Origin: DATKQY01 sp035532475
Lineage (GTDB): Bacteria > Actinomycetota > Acidimicrobiia > Acidimicrobiales > Bog-793
Direction: 5' to 3'
Assembly (NCBI GenBank): GCA_035532475.1
Contig: DATKQY010000045.1
Span: forward strand, 62,001-126,000
Length of the DNA: 64,000 bases
Below, one piece after another: positions 16,755-24,594 of the stretch. Below the pieces are notes generated by a model that did no database searches, had not been told where the DNA came from, and saw only the letters and a program-made list of their open reading frames with translations. How positions within the stretch are numbered: position 1 is the first letter of the stretch; each line of letters starts with the position of its first letter. The position numbers and the translations under genes were made by a program.

Positions 16755-17621
16755 ATGCGCCCGGAGCGTCTCGCCGACCCGGAGCCAGAGCGACCGGTAG
16801 ACCAGGTCGGGAAGGGACGCGCCGGGGGGGTGGAGCTCGCCTCGATCGCCCGGCGCACCCGGCCGCTCGTCCTTGCCCGTGACGAGCTGCTGCCCGTGGC
16901 ACCGCCCCTCGCCGAGCTGCTCGGCACACCCGGGCTGCCTCGGGGGAGCACGGTCGTCCTGGAGGGCTCGGGCGTGGCCGGCGGGACGTCCCTCGCTCTC
17001 GCACTGCTCGCCGGTCCGAGCAGCAGCGGTGCGTGGTGCGCCGTGGTCGGCATGCCGTCGCTCGGTCTCGTCGCCGCGGCCGAGCTCGGCGTCGCCCTGG
17101 AGCGGCTCGTCCTGGTGCCCCACCCGGGCCGGCGCTTCGCCGCGGTGGTCGCAGCGCTGTTGGAGGGTTGCGACGTCGTCGTCGCCCGGCCGCCCGCCGC
17201 GCTGGCGCGCGGCGAAGCCCGCCGCTTGGTCGCACGCGCCCGGGAGCGCCGGGCTGCCCTGCTGATCGCCGCCGGGACCGTGGCGACGCTCCCTGATCTC
17301 GCGCCCGGTGCCCCCGGACGGTCGAGGCCGGGGGAGGGCCGTGTGGCGGCCTCGGTGCTGTGGCCCGAGCCGGCGGAGGTGCGCCTCTCGGTGGTGGCCG
17401 GCTCCCGGAGCGGCATCGGTCGCGGGACCGGCCGGCTCGGTCCCCGGCCGATGGAGGTGGTCGCGACCAGGCGCCGGGCGTCGCCTCCCGAGGTCAGCGT
17501 GCGCCTGGTGCTCCCCCTGCCGGCAGGCGGGAGCGTGGTGGAGGCCCTCCCCCCGCCGGCGGGCTGGGTCGGACGAGGCTCCCCGGAGAGCCCGCCGATC
17601 CTGCCGGCCAGCGCGAGATGA
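16755..17621 (+). CDS. imuA': ImuA'-type RecA-like mutasome protein
   Basis: 288 residues. The protein has the layout of actinobacterial ImuA': an N-terminal region ending LLPVAPPLAELLGTPGLPRG, a degenerate RecA-like core (STVVLEGSGVAGGTSLALAL in place of a true Walker A, then WCAVVGMPSLGLVAAAELGV and LERLVLVPHPG), and a Pro/Arg-rich C-terminus. ImuA' is needed together with ImuB and the DnaE2 polymerase for SOS-induced mutagenic translesion synthesis. It is assigned from the fold pattern, the SOS box in front and the overlap (ATGA at 17618-17621) with imuB; sequence conservation in this family is low. Confidence 0.85.
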   Translation: MRPERLADPEPERPVDQVGKGRAGGVELASIARRTRPLVLARDELLPVAPPLAELLGTPGLPRGSTVVLEGSGVAGGTSLALALLAGPSSSGAWCAVVGMPSLGLVAAAELGVALERLVLVPHPGRRFAAVVAALLEGCDVVVARPPAALARGEARRLVARARERRAALLIAAGTVATLPDLAPGAPGRSRPGEGRVAASVLWPEPAEVRLSVVAGSRSGIGRGTGRLGPRPMEVVATRRRASPPEVSVRLVLPLPAGGSVVEALPPPAGWVGRGSPESPPILPASAR

Positions 17622-19246
17622 GCCCCCGGCCTCCCCGCACGCTCGTCGTTTGGTGCCCGGACTGGCCGGTGAGCGCGACGGGGCGACCTGCGGAGCAGGC
17701 GATCGCCGTCGTGGCGGGCCAACGGATCATCGCGGCGTCGACCGCCGCCCGGGAGAAGGGGGTCGTGCCGGGTCAGCGTCGCCGCCAGGCGCAAGCGTGC
17801 TGTCCCGAGCTCACCGTGCTGGCACACGATGCGGGCGGCGAGATCCGGGCCTTCGAGCCGGTCGTCCGGGCGCTCGAGGCCTTCGGGGCCCCCGTCGCGC
17901 TGCGCCGGCCCGGGTGGGCCGCGTTGGGGACGCGCGGGCCCGCCCGCTACTTCGGTGGTGAGGCTGCCCTGACGCGAGCCGTGGCGGCAGCGGTCGCGGA
18001 CGCACTCCCCGCGCTCGCACGCGCGCCGGCCGGTGACCCGGCACCCCTCGCCGGCCCGTGGTGGCGCGTCGGGATCGCCGACGGCCCCTTCGCCGCGACG
18101 ATGGCGGCGCAGCGCGGCGTGGTCGTGCCGGCCGGCCGGACCGCCTCCTTCCTCGCCCCGTTCGGGGTCGAGGCACTCGGCCGCCCGGAGCTCGCCGAGC
18201 TGCTGCGCCGTCTCGGGATCAGCACCCTCGGCGGGCTCGCCTCCTTGGACGAGGCCGACGTGCTCGCGCGGTTCGGGCCGGACGGGGCAAGGGCGCAACG
18301 GCTCGCGAAGGGCCTCGACGAGCGCCCGTTCCGGGGGCGTCCGCCCGTTCCCGACCTCGCCGTCGCGACCGAGCTCGACCCTCCTGCCGATCGGGTGGAC
18401 GCCGTCACCTTCGTCTCCAGGGGGCTCGCCGAGGCCCTCGGCGGTCGGCTCGCCGAGCGCGGCCTCGCCTGCACGTTGCTCGAGGTCGAGGTGGAGACCG
18501 GTGACGGGGGGCGCCTCAGCCGGCTCTGGGGCAACGATGGGGTCTGGACGCCCGGGCTCGTCGCCGAGCGGCTGCGCTGGCAGCTGGAGGCGTGGCTTAC
18601 GGGGAGGCCGCCGGACGGCCCGCCCGATGACCCCGGGGGCCTGCGACCAAGAGCGCCGGAGAAGTGGGCGGAGGTAGGGATCGCTGCCGTGCGCCTGGTC
18701 GCCGTGGAGGTCGTCGCCGACCGCGGGCGTCAGCTCGAGCTGTGGGGGCGATCGCACGCGGCGGACGAGCGGGTCGCGCGCGTCCTCGCCCGTGTGCAGG
18801 GGATGCTCGGTCACGACGGTGCGGTGCGGCCGGTCCTGGTGGGAGGGCGCGGGCCGGCCGAGCGCGTCCGGCTCGTTCCCTTCGGTGACCCGGTGCCGGA
18901 CGGCGTCGTGGGAGCAGACCTGCCGTGGCCCGGCCGTCTTCCCTCGCCGAGCCCGGCGGTCGTGCCCGCCGACCCGCCACGCGCCCGGGTCCTCGACGCG
19001 GGGGGCGCCGAGGTCGCGGTCGACGGACGGGGGGCGCCGAGCGCTCCGCCGGCGAGCATCGCGACCAGCGGGGGCGAGCCCGTCACGGTCGTCGCCTGGG
19101 CGGGCCCGTGGCCCGTCGACGAGCGGTGGTGGGACGGGACAGGACACCGCCGCCGCGCCCGGCTCCAGGTGGTGACCGCGACGGGGGAGGCCTACCTGGT
19201 GGCGCTGGAGCGGGGGACGTGGCTCGTGGAGGGCCGCTACGACTGA
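17618..19246 (+). CDS. imuB: ImuB, Y-family polymerase-like mutasome scaffold
   Basis: 542 residues from ATG 17618, which overlaps the imuA' stop; an upstream in-frame extension is rejected. It begins RTLVVWCPDWPVSATG, where true Y-family polymerases have catalytic acidic residues, so it is the usual inactive ImuB. The palm/fingers region (AREKGVVPGQRRRQAQACCP) and the little-finger region (DPPADRVDAVTFVSRGLAEAL) are recognisable. The C-terminal part carries the family's DPVPDGVVGADLPWPGRLP-type segment and ends in a W/Y-rich region (GTGHRRRARLQVVTATG ... WLVEGRYD). In mycobacteria ImuB recruits DnaE2 to the beta clamp. Here the third partner is at 45 kb under the same SOS sequence. Confidence 0.92.
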   Translation: MSPRPPRTLVVWCPDWPVSATGRPAEQAIAVVAGQRIIAASTAAREKGVVPGQRRRQAQACCPELTVLAHDAGGEIRAFEPVVRALEAFGAPVALRRPGWAALGTRGPARYFGGEAALTRAVAAAVADALPALARAPAGDPAPLAGPWWRVGIADGPFAATMAAQRGVVVPAGRTASFLAPFGVEALGRPELAELLRRLGISTLGGLASLDEADVLARFGPDGARAQRLAKGLDERPFRGRPPVPDLAVATELDPPADRVDAVTFVSRGLAEALGGRLAERGLACTLLEVEVETGDGGRLSRLWGNDGVWTPGLVAERLRWQLEAWLTGRPPDGPPDDPGGLRPRAPEKWAEVGIAAVRLVAVEVVADRGRQLELWGRSHAADERVARVLARVQGMLGHDGAVRPVLVGGRGPAERVRLVPFGDPVPDGVVGADLPWPGRLPSPSPAVVPADPPRARVLDAGGAEVAVDGRGAPSAPPASIATSGGEPVTVVAWAGPWPVDERWWDGTGHRRRARLQVVTATGEAYLVALERGTWLVEGRYD

Positions 19247-19280
19247 CGGAGGAGCCCGGCGCCGGCGCCGGCGTGCGCGG

Positions 19281-19859
19281 TCAGGGATCGATCGAGTCGA
19301 ACTGAGCCGGATCGCTGAAGTGGATGGCACCGAGGCCGAGCGCCGCCGCAGCGACGACGTTCTCCGGCCGATCGTCGACGAACACGACCTCCCCCGGCCG
19401 GGCGCCCAGCTGGTCGAGCGCGTGGGCGAAGATCGCCGGCGCGGGCTTGACCTCCCGGACGTCACAGCTGAAGAAGTACCGGGAGAACGCTCCCGTCCAC
19501 GGCAGGCGCTCGATCACCCGCGCCACGTCCACGGGGGCGTTGGAGAGCAGCGCCAGCCGTAGCCCGCGCGCGGCGGCACGTTCCACGGCGGCAACCGAAG
19601 CGGTGTTGGGGCGCGTCCAGCTGGCGATGTCCAGCTCGATCAGGCGGGCGAGGCGGTCCTCGTCGACCTCCCGGCCGACGACCGTCGCCCAGAAGGCCGA
19701 CGCCGACAGGTCGCCACGGTCGTACGCGAGGCGTCGGTCCCAGTACCGGCGTGGGAACTCTTCGGACGCCACGCCGGCCGCGCCGGCGAGCGCCTCCTTG
19801 TCCTCCTCGGACTGCGGCAGGCTGAGGACCTCGCCGTAGTCGCAGAGCAGCCAGCTCAT
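19281..19859 (-). CDS. HAD-superfamily hydrolase
   Basis: 192 residues from the ATG at 19859 (MSWLLCDYGEVLSLPQ). Longer in-frame starts at 19904 and 20027 are less likely because the extra residues are Arg/Pro-rich and no ribosome site is seen. Motif I is CDYGEVL, where the usual second Asp is Gly, as in YihX/epoxide-hydrolase-N-like HADs. Motif II is ALLSNAP. Motif III lysine is in REVKPAP and motif IV is VVFVDDRPENV. A C1 cap lies between. These are phosphatases or dehalogenases; the substrate is unknown. The gene converges with imuB, 34 bp apart. Confidence 0.88.
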   Translation of the reverse strand: MSWLLCDYGEVLSLPQSEEDKEALAGAAGVASEEFPRRYWDRRLAYDRGDLSASAFWATVVGREVDEDRLARLIELDIASWTRPNTASVAAVERAAARGLRLALLSNAPVDVARVIERLPWTGAFSRYFFSCDVREVKPAPAIFAHALDQLGARPGEVVFVDDRPENVVAAAALGLGAIHFSDPAQFDSIDP

Positions 19860-20164
19860 AGGACGCAGCGGGGCACTATCAGGTCCATCCGGCGAGCTTG
19901 CCATGTCCGCGTGGCGCGCCCGCGCAGCGCGAGTCGTCATGAACCGGTGACGAACGTGCGCCGGTCGTCGGCCGTGGCAGGCGCGGTCGCCACGCCCCGG
20001 CCTGCGGGGCTGGGGCGCGCCGCTCAAGCCCGCGACGACTCGAGCAGATGAAGCCGAGGCCGGTGCCGCCTCACCTCACGTGGCGGCCCGAGCGCCCCGC
20101 TGGACGCGACGCCTTCGCGGCCGGCGCCGAAACGATGCGGTGCCCGGGACGGTAGACCTGCTGC
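19860..20164. other. 305-bp divergent promoter region, no gene
   Basis: The stretch lies between the HAD gene (minus) and the LLM oxidoreductase (plus). Near its right end TAGACC (20153-20158) precedes the ATG at 20165 by six bases, which would make the LLM mRNA leaderless. Nothing else stands out. Confidence 0.5.
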
Positions 20165-21184
20165 ATGCCCATCTCCCTCTCGGTCCTCGACCAGAGCCCG
20201 ATCTCCGCGGGCAGCGACGCCAGCACCGCCCTCGCGAACAGCGTGGAGCTGGTCCAGCTGGCCGAGCGACTCGGCTACCGCCGCTACTGGGTGGCGGAGC
20301 ACCATGCCACGTCCGGGCTCGCCGGCAGCGCCCCCGAGATCCTCATCGCGCACCTCGCGGCCCGCACGTCGACGATCCGCGTCGGCTCGGGCGGCGTGAT
20401 GCTGCCCCACTACAGCCCCTTCAAGGTCGCGGAGCAGTTCCGCGTCCTCGAGGCGCTCTATCCCGGCAGGATCGACCTCGGCGTCGGTCGGGCCCCCGGC
20501 GGCGGCCAGCTCAGCGCCGTCGCCTTGCAGCGGAACCGGGAGCAGCCGGTGATCGACGACTTCCCTCGCCAGATCGTCGAGCTCTTCACCTGGCTCGGCG
20601 ACTCGTTTCCCGACCGCCACCCGTTCTCGAAGATCACGGCGACGCCCGTCACGGCGGGGGAGCCCGCTCCGTGGGTGCTGAGCTCGAGCGGCTACGGCGC
20701 CGCCGTCGCCGCGCAGCTCGGGACCGGCTTCTGCTTCGCCGACTTCATCAACCCCGAGGGTGGCGCCGGAGCCGTCGCGCACTACCTGGCCACGTACGCG
20801 CCCTCTCGGTTCATGGCGGCGCCGCAAGCGAGCGTCGCCGTCTCGGTGATCTGCGCCCGCAGCGACGAGGAGGCCGAACGGCTCGCCGCGCCGCTCGGGC
20901 TCTGGCGCCGGCGGCTCCACCGGGGCGATCCCGGGCCGATCCCGAGCGTGGAGGACGCGCTGGCCGAGCTCGCGGCCGGCGACAAGCCCGAGCTCTCCCC
21001 CCGACGCCGACGGTTGGTGCTCGGCGCCCCCGACCGGGTCGCCGACGAGCTGAAGGCCCTGGCGGGTGCGTACGGCGTCGAGGAGATCGTCGTCGTCACG
21101 ATCACCCACGACCACGCCGACCGGCTCCGCTCCTACGAGCTGCTCGCCGACGCCTTCGGCTTGGACGGTCCCGAGCCCGGCTGA
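20165..21184 (+). CDS. LLM-class flavin-dependent oxidoreductase (bacterial-luciferase-like, group 1)
   Basis: 339 residues, full length. The start ISLSVLDQSPISAGSDASTA is characteristic of the MsnO8/group-1 luciferase-like family. The barrel contains GYRRYWVAEHHATSGLAGSA, SGGVMLPHYSPFKVAEQFR, PGRIDLGVGRAPGG and, near the end, VLGAPDRVADELKAL and EEIVVVTITHD. These enzymes use FMN (some use F420) to oxygenate or reduce small organic molecules in the cytosol. The substrate is unknown. It sits between a HAD gene and the convergent mftF, 79 bp from the latter's stop. Confidence 0.93.
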   Translation: MPISLSVLDQSPISAGSDASTALANSVELVQLAERLGYRRYWVAEHHATSGLAGSAPEILIAHLAARTSTIRVGSGGVMLPHYSPFKVAEQFRVLEALYPGRIDLGVGRAPGGGQLSAVALQRNREQPVIDDFPRQIVELFTWLGDSFPDRHPFSKITATPVTAGEPAPWVLSSSGYGAAVAAQLGTGFCFADFINPEGGAGAVAHYLATYAPSRFMAAPQASVAVSVICARSDEEAERLAAPLGLWRRRLHRGDPGPIPSVEDALAELAAGDKPELSPRRRRLVLGAPDRVADELKALAGAYGVEEIVVVTITHDHADRLRSYELLADAFGLDGPEPG

Positions 21185-21263
21185 TCATCGCCGGCGCGGC
21201 CCGACGCCTCGGAAGCGATCGCCTGGTGCGGCGGGGCGCTGCGACCAGCCGCGACCTCGTCCG

Positions 21264-22694
21264 TCATCTCCTCGACACAGGAAGGGGGCCGACGCGCGCG
21301 CCGAAGCGAGACCGGGACGTCCGCCGGCGCTGCCCGATCGCGCCGGGGCCGGCGAGACGGAAGGCGATCTCCGGCAGCAACGGCGCGATCGTCCTCTCCT
21401 CGACACAGCCGACGAGCACGCCGAGCCCGTAGGCGAGGTCGTCGGCGGCATGGGCGACGACGAAGGCGACCGGACCGAGCCGCTTCGCGCCCGGCGCGGC
21501 CCGCCAGCGGGCCGCGGCCGCGGCTCCCGTCGCGACGAGGAGCGGGGCGCGCAGCCGCGGGGCGACGACGGCGCCGGCGACGGCGAGCGGACCCCAGGCC
21601 CGGAGCGCGTTGGCCGCGAGCGGCACCCCGGCGCGCAGCGTCCCGCGCGCCGCGACGAGCAGCGCGAGGCGGGTGGGCTCGGCGGTCGAGGGGCCGAGGC
21701 GGCGAGCGAGGACGGCCGTCGCGACAGCGGTGACCGCCGTCGCGGCGACCGGTCGCCGTGCAGCGACGAGCAGCCACGCCGCGACGGTCCACGGCGATGC
21801 CATCACCGGCGCGACATCGCGTGGGTGACGCTTGGCGAGCGGCCCGGCGGTCGATCCGTACAGGACGCGCTGCGCGAGCCACGCGCCGAGCTCGGCGCGT
21901 GGCTCGTGCCAGACGGTCGCATCGGGCTCGTAGCGCACCAGCCACCCGGCCTCGTGGAGTCGCCAGATGAGGTCGACGTCCTCCCCGCCGCGCAGCTCGG
22001 CGTCGAAGCCGCCGCCGACGGCCGCGGTCCGCACCGCGAGCGTCGCGCCGGGAACGAAGGGAAGGCGCGACCGCGGTCGCACGTAGCCGGGCCGCTCGCC
22101 GAGGTCGTGCGGCGAGCAGACCGCCTCGTAGCGCGCGATCCAGTCGTCGCGACCGGGCTGCAGGCTCGCGATCCTCGGTGCCACGGCGGCGACGAGCGGG
22201 TCGGCGAAGTGGCGGAGGAGCGGGGAGAGCCAGCCCTCGTCGACGACGCAGTCGGAGTCGACGAAGACGACGAACGGCGTCCGCGCCAGCGCGAGTCCGG
22301 CGTTGCGTGCCGCGGCGGGGCCGGCGCAACGCTCGTGGCGCAGGTACGTGGCGCCCGTCTCCGACGCGGCCGCCGCGACTGGCTCCGGCCGATCGGAGCC
22401 GTCGTCGACCACGAGGACCTCGAGGCCACGGAGGGAGCCGAGGAGCCGGCGGAGCTGCGTCGGGCGGTCCTTTACGGGCACGACGACGGTGACCTCGTCC
22501 GCGTCGGGACCGCCGGCCGGCAGCGGGTGGGCCATGCCGCTGGCGACGAGGCGCCGGGCGAGGCGGCCGCGGCCGGGATCGGAGGAGACCGCTGCGCCAG
22601 CCTCCCACGCGCGCAGGGACTCGGCGCCACGCCGGCTCAGCCGGAGCAGCTCGAGCGGGCTCCCGCCGAGCAGCAGCTCACCGGCCTCGAGCAC
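21264..22694 (-). CDS. mftF: Mycofactocin glycosyltransferase (MftF, GT2 family)
   Basis: 476 residues from GTG 22694. The N-terminal part matches the family lead-in (ELLLGGSPLELLRLSRRGAE). The GT2 domain follows with VTVVVPVKDRPTQLRRLLGS, VLVVDDGSDRPE, the nucleotide-sugar/metal motif VFVDSDCVVDEGWLSP and GGEDVDLIWRLHEAGW. The C-terminal ~170 residues are hydrophobic helices. MftF adds beta-1,4-linked glucose units to premycofactocin. Homology appears to begin before the chosen start: in the same frame PLPAAFGVRLDTATRV lies upstream, back to a stop at 22802-22800, with a CTG at 22799 but no ATG, GTG or TTG. The real start may therefore be non-canonical. It is divergent from mftA. Confidence 0.92.
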   Translation of the reverse strand: MLEAGELLLGGSPLELLRLSRRGAESLRAWEAGAAVSSDPGRGRLARRLVASGMAHPLPAGGPDADEVTVVVPVKDRPTQLRRLLGSLRGLEVLVVDDGSDRPEPVAAAASETGATYLRHERCAGPAAARNAGLALARTPFVVFVDSDCVVDEGWLSPLLRHFADPLVAAVAPRIASLQPGRDDWIARYEAVCSPHDLGERPGYVRPRSRLPFVPGATLAVRTAAVGGGFDAELRGGEDVDLIWRLHEAGWLVRYEPDATVWHEPRAELGAWLAQRVLYGSTAGPLAKRHPRDVAPVMASPWTVAAWLLVAARRPVAATAVTAVATAVLARRLGPSTAEPTRLALLVAARGTLRAGVPLAANALRAWGPLAVAGAVVAPRLRAPLLVATGAAAAARWRAAPGAKRLGPVAFVVAHAADDLAYGLGVLVGCVEERTIAPLLPEIAFRLAGPGAIGQRRRTSRSRFGARVGPLPVSRR

Positions 22695-22933
22695 CCGGGT
22701 CGCGGTGTCAAGGCGGACGCCGAAGGCCGCCGGGAGCGGGGGGCCGGCGGGGGCGGCCGGGCAGCTCGGCCGGTGCTCGGCTTGTCGGGCGTTGGGCAGT
22801 CAGGGGACCCCGCGGGCTCGTGCCCGGCGTGCCGACGCTGCGGCGGCGACCTCGGGCGGTGGAACGGTCAGCGGATGCCTTGCGGCACGCCGGCTGCACC
22901 GGGCACGGCACAGGCCGACCCGGACGCTGCGAA

Positions 22934-22939
22934 TATAGT
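22934..22939 (+). promoter_or_regulatory. TATAGT -10 box upstream of mftA
   Basis: TATAGT stands out in GC-rich DNA. The predicted start of transcription is near 22946, two bases before an in-frame ATG (22948) and 44 bases before the chosen mftA ATG (22990). The 22948 start would be nearly leaderless; the 22990 start has AGGGGG five bases before it. No clear -35 hexamer is seen, so an activator may be needed. Confidence 0.55.
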
Positions 22940-22989
22940 AAGAGGAAATGTCTGCGCTTCTCGAGGCGCATCGATCTCAGGGGGACCGG

Positions 22990-23127
22990 ATGACCCAGAC
23001 CGACCAGGTGGCCGTCGTCGCGACCGAGGACGAGGACGAGGACGCACCGTCGGCCGACGCTCCGGAAGACGTTGAGGAGCTGCTCGTCGAGGAGATCTCG
23101 ATCGACGGGCTCTGCGGCGTCTATTGA
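22990..23127 (+). CDS. mftA: Mycofactocin precursor peptide MftA
   Basis: 45 residues, MTQTDQVAVVATEDEDED at the start and EELLVEEISIDGLCGVY at the end. The last line is the invariant MftA terminus. MftC decarboxylates and crosslinks the terminal Val-Tyr, and MftE then releases it to give the redox cofactor mycofactocin. The middle is very acidic, as usual for RRE-bound leaders. An in-frame ATG at 22948 would add 14 residues (MSALLEAHRSQGDR). I prefer 22990 because of its ribosome site. mftB follows within 6 bp. Confidence 0.97.
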   Translation: MTQTDQVAVVATEDEDEDAPSADAPEDVEELLVEEISIDGLCGVY

Positions 23128-23132
23128 CGCCG

Positions 23133-23414
23133 ATGGTCCTCGAGCGGCCGCCGGCGTTCGACGCGGGGCGCGCCTGGCAGGTGCACCCCCAGGTGGGACT
23201 GCGGGAGGAGGATTTCGGTGCTCTCGCCTACAGCTACGCCGACCGTCGCCTCACGCTCATCGGCTCGGCGCTGCTCGTGGAGGTCGTGCGCGGCCTCGCG
23301 CGCTACGACTCGGCCGACCTCGCGCTCGCCGAGCTCGTCCCCGACGCCGAGCGGGCGCGCGTCGAGCGGGCCCTGTCGCGCCTCGCCGCGTCCGGAGTGA
23401 TCAGTGCGCGCTGA
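23133..23414 (+). CDS. mftB: Mycofactocin peptide chaperone MftB (RiPP recognition element)
   Basis: 93 residues from ATG 23133; a TTG at 23124 is in frame. The segment AWQVHPQVGLREEDFGALAY followed by SYADRRLTLIGSALLVEVV is the conserved core of MftB, a small winged-helix RRE that binds the MftA leader and presents it to MftC. The spacing and order mftA-mftB-mftC are canonical. The stop overlaps the mftC start by 11 bp. Confidence 0.93.
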   Translation: MVLERPPAFDAGRAWQVHPQVGLREEDFGALAYSYADRRLTLIGSALLVEVVRGLARYDSADLALAELVPDAERARVERALSRLAASGVISAR

Positions 23415-24594
23415 GCCGGTCGCGGGAGGATCCGCGCCGCCGGGGCGCGCGGCGCCCGGCTCGGCGATGCGCGACCGCCTCGAGACCGGCCTGGCGGCGC
23501 CGATCTGCCTGACCTGGGAACTGACCTACGGCTGCAACCTCGCCTGCATCCACTGCCTGAGCTCCTCGGGCAGGCGCGACCCGGCCGAGCTCAGCACCGC
23601 CGAGGCGATGGGCGTCATCGACGAGCTCCACGCGATGCAGGTGTTCTACGTGAACATCGGCGGCGGCGAGCCGATGCTGCGCCCGGACTTCTTCGACATC
23701 GTCTCCTACTCGGTCGACCAGAAGGTCGGCGTGAAGTTCTCGACGAACGGCACGCGCCTCGACGCCGAGAAGGCGCGCCGGCTGGCGGCGATGGACTACG
23801 TGGACGTCCAGATCAGCATCGACGGAGCCGACGCCGCGACGAACGACGCCGTGCGGGGCGAAGGGACCTACGCTGCCGCGCTGAGGGCGATGGAGCACCT
23901 CGCGTCGGCGGGCTTCGGGAGCTTCAAGATCAGCGTGGTCATCACGCGCCACAACGTCGAGCAGCTCGACGCCTTTGAGGCCCTGGCGGCCCGGTTCGGC
24001 GCGCAGCTCCGCCTGACCCGCTTGCGGCCCTCGGGCCGCGGCGCCGACACGTGGGGTCAGCTGCACCTCTTCGCCGAGCAGCAGCGCCGCCTCTACGGCT
24101 GGCTCGTCGAGCGGCCCGGCGTGCTGACCGGCGACTCCTTCTTCCACCTCTCGGCGCTCGGCGATTCGCTGGAGGGCCTCAACCTCTGCGGCGCCGGGCG
24201 CGTCGTGTGCCTGATCGACCCGGTCGGCGACGTCTACGCCTGCCCGTTCGTCATCGCCGAGGAGTTCCGGGCGGGCAACGTGCGCGAGGCGGGTGGCTTC
24301 TCTAGCGTCTGGCGCTCCTCGCCGCTCTTCGAGGGCCTTCGCGCGCCAGCGAGCCCGGGTGCGTGCGCCTCCTGCGGCAGCTATGACGCCTGCCGCGGGG
24401 GCTGCATGGCGGCGAAGTTCTTCACCGGGCTGCCACTCGAGGGTCCCGATCCCGAGTGCGTCTTCGGCCACGGAGAAGCGGCGCTCGAGCGCACGCCGGT
24501 CCGCCTCGTGCCCCATCCGGGGCCGGGCCACTCCCGTCGGCGCGTCGCGGAGCGGCCGAGGCCGGTCGCCGTGCGCGCCGCCGGGCCGCGGTGA
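23404..24594 (+). CDS. mftC: Mycofactocin radical SAM maturase MftC
   Basis: 396 residues from GTG 23404; a later Met at residue 22 is possible. The radical SAM motif is CNLACIHC (Cys44, Cys48, Cys51), followed by NIGGGEPMLRPDFF. The C-terminal SPASM domain has LCGAGRVVCLIDP, VYACPFVIAEEF and CASCGSYDACRGGCMAAKF for two auxiliary clusters. MftC oxidatively decarboxylates the C-terminal Tyr of MftA and then closes the Val-Tyr ring. The last ~35 residues are basic and variable. Its stop overlaps the next gene by 4 bp. Confidence 0.97.
   Translation: MRAEPVAGGSAPPGRAAPGSAMRDRLETGLAAPICLTWELTYGCNLACIHCLSSSGRRDPAELSTAEAMGVIDELHAMQVFYVNIGGGEPMLRPDFFDIVSYSVDQKVGVKFSTNGTRLDAEKARRLAAMDYVDVQISIDGADAATNDAVRGEGTYAAALRAMEHLASAGFGSFKISVVITRHNVEQLDAFEALAARFGAQLRLTRLRPSGRGADTWGQLHLFAEQQRRLYGWLVERPGVLTGDSFFHLSALGDSLEGLNLCGAGRVVCLIDPVGDVYACPFVIAEEFRAGNVREAGGFSSVWRSSPLFEGLRAPASPGACASCGSYDACRGGCMAAKFFTGLPLEGPDPECVFGHGEAALERTPVRLVPHPGPGHSRRRVAERPRPVAVRAAGPR

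Noticed and set aside
16739..19465. A 908-codon minus-strand frame opposite imuA'-imuB
   Set aside because: The plus-strand genes have clear families and an SOS promoter; the minus frame is Arg/Pro/Gly-rich without motifs.
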